Shown piece by piece: positions 6,719-11,550 of a stretch of 11,550 nt of DNA. Both the position numbers and the translations under genes were made by a program. Positions within the stretch are counted from its first letter, which is position 1; each line of letters starts with the position of its first letter. The stretch is from JAFGKK01 sp049684495 (GTDB lineage: Bacteria > Chloroflexota > Anaerolineae > Anaerolineales > RBG-16-64-43): assembly GCA_049684495.1 (NCBI GenBank), contig JBAVFZ010000344.1, positions 1 through 11,550 on the forward strand. The letters are read 5' to 3'. The notes beneath the pieces are model-generated. The model saw nothing but the letters and a program-made list of their open reading frames with translations, had not been told where the DNA came from and did no database searches.

Positions 6719-8062
6719 TTAACCTTTTTGATCGGAAGCGCCCACTCCGATCGGAATGTATTCCGTTTTCAAACGCCACCCGGCCGGGGCGCACCTCCAC
6801 GCATCGATCAAGATGATCCGGCGTCCGTTAAAGATGCTTTCCGGGATGCGTAAAAATTCCTTCCATGGAACCGCCATCACGACGATATCCGAGTTCCGGA
6901 TGCAATCCTCGGCGCTTCCGCAGTATTGCGGTTGATCTCCAAGAACCACTTGCGCCGCATTCAGCGCCATGGGATCGTAGACCCGCAAATCCAATCCCGC
7001 CCCGAGCAGCGTCTGAGCCAAGAGCATTCCTTGAGACTCTTCGATCACCTCGGTATCCGGCTTGTAGGAAAGGCCGAGGATTCCCACCTTCGCACCGGGC
7101 TTGGCATGCGCTTTAACCAGGTCCGCCAGCCGGATCACCTCGGCGCGGTTCTGGCGGTCGGTGGTCTCCGCCAGCGCGGCCTGCACTTCCAATGCGCGGG
7201 CGAGCGCGCCCATCGCCAGGTTGTCGCGCGGGAAGCAGGGGCCGCCGTACCCGGTTGCGCCCTTTAGGTATTTCCCGCCGATGCGGGTATCGTGGCCGAT
7301 CGCGGCGGTGACCTTGTCCACGTCGCCGCCCGGCAACCGTTCGCAAATGTGCGCCAGCATGTTGGCGTAAGTGATCTTGGTGGTGACGAAGGTGTTGACC
7401 GCCAGCTTCGATAGTTCGGCGTTGACGAAATTCAAATGCGCGACGTACGGTTCGTTTTCACAGACCGTCTGGTAAAACGCGTCGAGGATCTCCCCCGAAC
7501 GCGCGTCCGACTCGCCGCACAGGATAAAATCCGGATTGAGAAAATCGTGGATTACACTGCCGAGGGCGATGAACTCCGGGCTGTAGCACAGCCCAAAATC
7601 CTTCCCGGCCTTTTTGCCGGAATGCTTTTCCAGGCACTCGCGGATCGGCCCGCCGGTGGAGCCGGGCATCACCGTCGAGGTGATCACGACCACGGTGAAG
7701 GTTTTTTTCTTTTTCAGCCCGCAGCCGATCGCTTCGCAGGCCGAGAGCACGTGGCGGATCGAGAAACCGCCGTGCGGCTCGCTCGGGGTGGGAACGATAA
7801 TGAAGACGATTTCCGCTTCGACGGCCGCGGCTTCCAAGTCCGTCGTCGCGCGGAGCCTCTCATGTCCGCGGCGGATGCAATCGGCCAGGTCGGTCTCGTT
7901 GACCGGCGCTTCGCCGCGGTTGATTTTCTCCACTTTGATCGAATCCAGGTCCGCGCCGATGACGGCGACGCCGCGGGCCGAGACCGCGGCCGCCATGGGC
8001 GAACCCAGTTTCCCCAGCCCGATCACGGCCACTTTTTGCGGTACTGCTTTGCCCTTCGCCAT
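6719..8062 (-). CDS. Nucleotide sugar dehydrogenase (UDP-glucose/GDP-mannose dehydrogenase family)
   Basis: This 447-residue cytoplasmic enzyme oxidises a nucleotide sugar at C6 in two NAD-dependent steps, giving a uronic-acid donor. The N-terminal NAD domain has VAVIGLGKLGSPMA (11-24) and D38 at the end of strand 2. PTPSEPHGG (91-99) and STVMPGST (129-136) are typical. The substrate region has SPEFIALGSVIHDF (161-174), ELSKLAVN (216-223, with Lys219 and Asn223) and the catalytic Cys276 in GYGGPCFPRDN (271-281). The C-terminal domain has GLSYKPDT (330-337) and ends ILIDAW. All key residues and the length are as expected for a full enzyme. SPEFIALG replaces the common NPEFLREG, so whether the substrate is UDP-glucose, UDP-N-acetylhexosamine or GDP-mannose is not clear and I give no gene symbol. 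AAGGAG (8068-8073) sits 5 bases before the ATG and overlaps the upstream stop codon. It presumably feeds donor to the flanking glycosyltransferases. Confidence 0.95.
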   Translation of the reverse strand: MAKGKAVPQKVAVIGLGKLGSPMAAAVSARGVAVIGADLDSIKVEKINRGEAPVNETDLADCIRRGHERLRATTDLEAAAVEAEIVFIIVPTPSEPHGGFSIRHVLSACEAIGCGLKKKKTFTVVVITSTVMPGSTGGPIRECLEKHSGKKAGKDFGLCYSPEFIALGSVIHDFLNPDFILCGESDARSGEILDAFYQTVCENEPYVAHLNFVNAELSKLAVNTFVTTKITYANMLAHICERLPGGDVDKVTAAIGHDTRIGGKYLKGATGYGGPCFPRDNLAMGALARALEVQAALAETTDRQNRAEVIRLADLVKAHAKPGAKVGILGLSYKPDTEVIEESQGMLLAQTLLGAGLDLRVYDPMALNAAQVVLGDQPQYCGSAEDCIRNSDIVVMAVPWKEFLRIPESIFNGRRIILIDAWRCAPAGWRLKTEYIPIGVGASDQKG

Positions 8063-8067
8063 GCCTG

Positions 8068-8073
8068 CTCCTT
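8068..8073 (-). promoter_or_regulatory. Strong Shine-Dalgarno overlapping the upstream stop codon
   Basis: AAGGAG, 5 bases before ATG 8062. Its first two As are also the last two bases of the TAA stop (8072-8074) of the preceding gene. This layout lets a terminating ribosome re-initiate on the dehydrogenase and confirms its start. Confidence 0.8.
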
Positions 8074-8989
8074 ATCGGGAATTTTTTCCCTTCAACCGCA
8101 CAAGCCGCTCCCGGATCGAACCGGCGGCGCGGGCAAACCGTTTTTCCACGGCTTCCACCCACGCGGCCCGCCGGGAAATTCCCGGGAGCATAAACCGCTC
8201 CCGTTGCCGGTGTTCGGGATCCGCGAACCGCTCCATCCGGCCGTCCGCCAGGCGGTGGGTGGCATCCAGGATGCTGAACAACCGGAAGGACCCTCCGGCC
8301 AGACGCTCGTTCATGACCGCCTCCGGCCCCTTCCACACCCCATCCGCTCCCTGCGGGTGATGATTGTACCCGTGATTTTGATGCACCGCCCAGATGCTTT
8401 CCGTTGCGTCGATCACCATCGCGCCCCGTTTGCGCGCGCCCAAAATCAACCAGTTATCCCACATCGTGCGCCCGATGGCGAAGGGCGGGATTTTACCCCA
8501 CAGCCCGCGCCGGAAAATGAAGTAGTCGATTCCGGTCTCCGCATGCAGGGAGCCGCGTTCGCGCACTTGCTCCCGCAGGCGTGCTTCCCATTTCGGATCG
8601 GAATAATCAATCTCCTCCGTAATTTCCAAATCCCACCGCCGGCCCACCGCCAGGAACGGGCGCTCGATGGCGCTCAGCGCGCGGACCGCATCCAGGAAAT
8701 TCCGGCCAAGGATGATATCGGCGTTGATATAACAGATCAGGGATTGTGCGGCAATCGATTCCGCCTGCCGGAAGAGGTCGTCCACACGCGGGGTTCCAAA
8801 TTCGGTCTGCATGACCGCCGGGAAATGATCGAGGCCTGTCCGGCGGGCGAAGGCAGCCACACCGCGCTCATCGCCAAAAAGCAGAATCTCCACTCCGATT
8901 CCAAGCCGAACCCATGATCCGATGGCATTCTCCTGCAGACGCAGGAATTCCCCTTCCATCGGTTTGGGGCAAGCGAACAGGGTGATCAT
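8072..8989 (-). CDS. Putative GT-A-like glycosyltransferase, paralog A
   Basis: This 305-residue soluble protein is a paralog of the protein at 5828-6706. Shared blocks, in order, are MITLF at the start, YINADIIL (87-94; NAD 89-91), GRRWD (116-120), DYFIF (155-159), AIGRTMWDNWLI (171-182), HQNHGYNHHPQG (203-214) and DATHR (242-246). NAD, GRRWD and DYF sit at identical residue numbers in both proteins. The NAD triplet may stand in for the metal-binding DxD of GT-A enzymes; this is inference. The C-terminal ~50 residues are rich in Arg and Lys (IRERLVRLKGKN), possibly a membrane-surface contact. An open frame from 9082 would add 31 residues. I take 8989 because it aligns with the paralog's MITLF, has GGAG (8995-8998) 5 bases ahead, and overlaps the upstream stop as ATGA. 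It ends 9 bases before the dehydrogenase start. Confidence 0.8.
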   Translation of the reverse strand: MITLFACPKPMEGEFLRLQENAIGSWVRLGIGVEILLFGDERGVAAFARRTGLDHFPAVMQTEFGTPRVDDLFRQAESIAAQSLICYINADIILGRNFLDAVRALSAIERPFLAVGRRWDLEITEEIDYSDPKWEARLREQVRERGSLHAETGIDYFIFRRGLWGKIPPFAIGRTMWDNWLILGARKRGAMVIDATESIWAVHQNHGYNHHPQGADGVWKGPEAVMNERLAGGSFRLFSILDATHRLADGRMERFADPEHRQRERFMLPGISRRAAWVEAVEKRFARAAGSIRERLVRLKGKNSR

Positions 8990-9834
8990 GGCTGCTCCGG
9001 CCCCGCCGTGACGCATAAATGCCAACCGAAGCGTCGTTCCATCGCGCGGAACACCGGCTTTGGCATGATCCGGAAATACCAATTCCGCACGTATTGATAT
9101 TGCACGTACTCACGGATCTGATAGGGGAAGATGTGGTCGACGAACAAGTCCTTTATGCGGAATCCGCGCAGCAGCACGCGGATATTTTCGGGGGTGTAGG
9201 TATAGGCAACCGGGCACCCGATCTGCGCTTCCGCGTAACGCGCCACCATCTCATCGAGCTTCCAGAAAGCCCCCTTCCCTTCCGTCAACAGAATCCAAAA
9301 TACCTTCCAGGAATTGCGGTTGTAAACCATCAACTTAAACTCGCTTTGCGGATGGACAAAATTATCCCGTACCTGCGCGACCACGCGTTCGGGATGCGTT
9401 GTGTGATGGATCACGCCGAAGGAATAGACCAGGTCGTACGGTTCGGGCGGAACCACATCCGAAAGCCGCTCGGCGTCGGCGGCGAGGAAGGTTATTCGAT
9501 CGGACAAGCCGAAGATGTCCGCCCGGCACCGCGCCAGTTCAAGCGACTTCTCCGAGAGGTCGACCGCGGTCACCCGCGCGCCGGCGCGCGCGAAGTTGAT
9601 CGTGTCGGTTCCGATTCCGCAGCCGATCTCGAGCACGCGCTTCCCGGCCCAGCGCGGGAATTCGGCGAAGGCCGGGATATGCGGCTCGACGAAATATTTG
9701 CGCGCTTCCACTTCGTCGAAATATTCCCGCGTGCCGACCGCCTGCGGGGAATGGCGGATGTTGCAGGGCCGCGCATTCCAATAATCCCGCACCTGGGCGA
9801 TGTTCTTTTCGCGAAAGATCTCTTCTTGCTTCAT
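8986..9834 (-). CDS. Class I SAM-dependent methyltransferase
   Basis: This 282-residue cytoplasmic enzyme has a classical SAM-binding core: motif I VLEIGCGIGTD (67-77), the acidic strand-2 end VDLSEKSL (91-98, with Asp92 expected to hold the ribose hydroxyls), DAERL (120-124) after strand 3, and motif IV region YDLVYSFGVIHHT (133-145). The N-terminal stretch YWNARPCNIRHSP (18-30) and EARKYFVEPHIP (43-54) form a family-specific cap. The C-terminal 100 residues are aromatic-rich (QIREYVQYQYVRNWYF, 239-254), probably substrate-binding, and the last strand is HLCVTAGP (272-279). Its place between glycosyltransferases suggests methylation of a sugar or glycan end, but the acceptor cannot be read from sequence; a lipid or small molecule is possible. 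Start and stop codons overlap both neighbours by 4 bases (ATGA at 9831-9834 and 8986-8989), showing tight translational coupling. A GGATGG stretch a few bases ahead is a modest ribosome binding site. Confidence 0.92.
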   Translation of the reverse strand: MKQEEIFREKNIAQVRDYWNARPCNIRHSPQAVGTREYFDEVEARKYFVEPHIPAFAEFPRWAGKRVLEIGCGIGTDTINFARAGARVTAVDLSEKSLELARCRADIFGLSDRITFLAADAERLSDVVPPEPYDLVYSFGVIHHTTHPERVVAQVRDNFVHPQSEFKLMVYNRNSWKVFWILLTEGKGAFWKLDEMVARYAEAQIGCPVAYTYTPENIRVLLRGFRIKDLFVDHIFPYQIREYVQYQYVRNWYFRIMPKPVFRAMERRFGWHLCVTAGPEQP

Positions 9835-11550
9835 TTACCATCCATTCGCACGACGATCATCCGTCGTTCCGGTTCGGCCGGCCCCCAGAAGATTCCGTAC
9901 CCGCCCTGATACAAGAGCACGCCACCGCCGGGATCCACCAGCCCGAGATACTCTCCGCGCCCGATCCGCTCCGCCGTATCGACATTGGCAAGATAGGTGA
10001 TGTTCTCCCGCGCCAGATACGCGCGCAGCGGATCCTCCGCCGCAAGACCGCGCACAAACAATAGATGCCCGATCAGTTCATTCGACGCGAACTGTGGCGT
10101 ATTCGCCAACCCGTCGAGATTGATCACCCGGTAGGTCCGCCCGAAGTAGCCGAGCAGCCCGGCGCTGAAGGAACCGACCCGCGCGCCCCGCGGGAGATTT
10201 TCGTTCATCCAGGCGGCCGCGTCGTACGCTTCCTGCTGGGTGCCGTCCGGCGCTTTGGTGTAACCGCCTGGCGCCAGCCGAATCCACACCAGGACAAGCC
10301 CGGCCGCCGCCAGAACCGTCACCACCGCCGCGGCCGCCGCGCGCAAGATTTTCCCGATCCGGGCCTTCATCCGGGCGATGTATCCCAGCGGCCAGTCCAG
10401 CAGACACGCGGCCGCCAGGATCAGCGCCAGCGTTTCCGGGACGGTGTACCAGATCCCCCACAACAGGTATTCCGGCATCAGGAGCCAGTTGAGGAGCGAG
10501 TTGCCGACCGCCGAAAGCAGCACCACGCCCACGACGGCCGCCGCCGCCCGCGCCGAGGACCGCAATTGTAGCAAAACCCAGCCCGCCGCCCCGATCCCGA
10601 CCGCCGCCAGCGCCAGGAGCTTGAGCCGGAACTCCAGCGGCCCGAGAAACGAAAACAGTCCCGCCCACGATCCGTAGGCCAGTTCGGGCAATAGCCCGGC
10701 CAGGAAGGAAAAACCGAGATCTTTCGACGGCAGGACGAGTAATTCCGGCCGCGTCAGCAGGATGCGTTCGGCCTGCGGGACGAGCGCCTCGATCCAGGCC
10801 TTCGGAATGAACGGCAGATTGTTTTCCAGGAACAGTGCCAGGGCCGCGTTGGCGCCGAACAGCTTGGCCGTGCCGCTGTTGGGAAAAATTGCGCCGAAGG
10901 ATATCTGCGCGTACACGCACCACACGGCAATCACCGCGAGCATTCCCGCACCCACCGTCCACATGCTTCGGAAGCGCTCGGCGCGGGATCCCGTGCCCCA
11001 AATTCCCAATACCGCCAGGAGCAGGACCGCGGGGATCAACGCGTTGATCCGGCTGAGCACCAGCAATCCAAGGAGGATTCCATCCAGCCAGGCTCCCTTC
11101 CCGGGAGCCGTCATCCTGCGAAAAATCCGGATGCAGGAAAACACCAGCAGGAACGCATACAACGCGTTCTCCTTGCCGGTGATGTACACCCCGAGCAGCG
11201 ATGCGTTCGCCGTCCACAGCACCGGCGCGATCATCGCCTGCCAGCCGCTTGCCCATCCGCGCGCCAGTTTGAAAAGCATCCAGCCCGTCAGGCAGAAGAA
11301 AAATCCGCCCAGCGCCACGCTCGCGCGCAGGAAGAAGATTTTATCCGGCGAAAGCCGGGCCAGCACGGCCAGCACGATCATCCACAGCGGCTGGAATCCG
11401 TAGGTCGGGTGTTCGCCGTCGAACGTGAAGATTCCGGTGCGCGAAAAATTCCACGCGGGCTGCAGGTAATAAAAGGAATCATCCTGCAGTCTGTTGCAGG
11501 CGAGCTCGCGGATATCGGATCCAAACGCGCAGACCGCAACCGCCAGGAAC
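9831..11550 (-). CDS. GT-C-fold membrane glycosyltransferase (family 39-like), 5' end outside window
   Basis: The frame stays open to the right edge, so the N-terminus is missing; 572 complete codons are visible. The first Met in view (11381) is not the true start. The 56 residues ahead of it contain LQDDSFYYLQPAWN, with the Asp pair encoded at 11478-11483, and HPTYGFQPLW just before that Met. These are the first outer-loop motifs of GT-C enzymes using polyprenyl-phosphate donors. Some ten hydrophobic segments follow. The last ~170 residues form an extracytoplasmic domain with AAWMNENLPRGARVG, then GLLGYFGRTYRVINLDGLAN, a pattern I recall from this family in other bacteria. The stop (9831-9833) overlaps the methyltransferase start as ATGA. 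The visible length already equals a typical family member minus one short cytoplasmic/TM1 portion, so probably only some tens of residues lie outside. Donor and acceptor are unknown. Confidence 0.85.
   Translation of the reverse strand, partial: FLAVAVCAFGSDIRELACNRLQDDSFYYLQPAWNFSRTGIFTFDGEHPTYGFQPLWMIVLAVLARLSPDKIFFLRASVALGGFFFCLTGWMLFKLARGWASGWQAMIAPVLWTANASLLGVYITGKENALYAFLLVFSCIRIFRRMTAPGKGAWLDGILLGLLVLSRINALIPAVLLLAVLGIWGTGSRAERFRSMWTVGAGMLAVIAVWCVYAQISFGAIFPNSGTAKLFGANAALALFLENNLPFIPKAWIEALVPQAERILLTRPELLVLPSKDLGFSFLAGLLPELAYGSWAGLFSFLGPLEFRLKLLALAAVGIGAAGWVLLQLRSSARAAAAVVGVVLLSAVGNSLLNWLLMPEYLLWGIWYTVPETLALILAAACLLDWPLGYIARMKARIGKILRAAAAAVVTVLAAAGLVLVWIRLAPGGYTKAPDGTQQEAYDAAAWMNENLPRGARVGSFSAGLLGYFGRTYRVINLDGLANTPQFASNELIGHLLFVRGLAAEDPLRAYLARENITYLANVDTAERIGRGEYLGLVDPGGGVLLYQGGYGIFWGPAEPERRMIVVRMDGK

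Noticed and set aside
7436..8917. 493-codon plus-strand open frame
   Set aside because: It lies antisense to the dehydrogenase and paralog A, whose conserved motifs prove the minus strand is coding. Its translation is a low-complexity Arg/His/Pro/Gly-rich string with no domain.
10078..11256. 392-codon minus-strand frame overlapping the GT-C gene
   Set aside because: The product is Gly/Arg-rich and lacks hydrophobic segments, while the other frame gives a well-formed membrane protein with family motifs.

Overview
The window is a single-direction, surface-glycan gene block from a bacterium. All nine genes supported here lie on the minus strand, so transcription runs from high to low coordinates. 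The DNA is moderately GC-rich (hand counts of about 50-65% in samples). Several genes have AAGGAG-like ribosome binding sites, and there are no introns or tRNA/rRNA genes. Small palindromic repeats of the GTAGGGGCGACCC, GTCATTCCCGCG and AATCCGTGTA kinds fill the gaps. I associate these and the gene families with environmental bacteria such as Chloroflexota (Anaerolineae), but that placement is a weak inference from memory. Layout in transcription order: (1) a 5'-truncated GT-C (family 39-like) membrane glycosyltransferase running off the right edge (9831-11550); (2) a class I SAM methyltransferase (8986-9834); (3) a putative GT-A-like glycosyltransferase of a little-described family (8072-8989); (4) a UDP-glucose/GDP-mannose-type nucleotide sugar dehydrogenase (6719-8062); (5) a second member of the same putative glycosyltransferase family (5828-6706); (6) a second GT-C membrane glycosyltransferase (4176-5798); (7) a family 2 glycosyltransferase (3212-4171); then a 263-base gap with a palindromic repeat; (8) a third GT-C-like membrane protein (1077-2948); (9) a SAM-methyltransferase-fold protein with an altered SAM-binding loop (242-1054). 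Below it are a hairpin that may end the transcript and about 240 bases of palindromic repeats with no gene. Genes 1-7 are packed with spacings from a 4-base overlap to 29 bases and probably form one operon. Genes 8-9 follow after the gap and may be the operon tail or a separate unit. How the genes fit together (inference): the dehydrogenase supplies a UDP- or GDP-uronic acid. The cytoplasmic GT2 and the two GT-A-like proteins assemble or extend a glycan from nucleotide sugars, the methyltransferases modify sugars, and the GT-C proteins transfer sugars from polyprenyl-phosphate donors outside the membrane. No flippase, polymerase, ABC exporter or initiating phosphoglycosyl transferase is present in the window, so the final product (capsule, exopolysaccharide, cell-wall glycan or glycoprotein) cannot be named. 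I see no defence system, CRISPR array, prophage or transposase. The most interesting items are the duplicated, poorly characterised glycosyltransferase-like pair flanking the dehydrogenase, the methyltransferase with a missing glycine loop, and the nested palindromic repeats.
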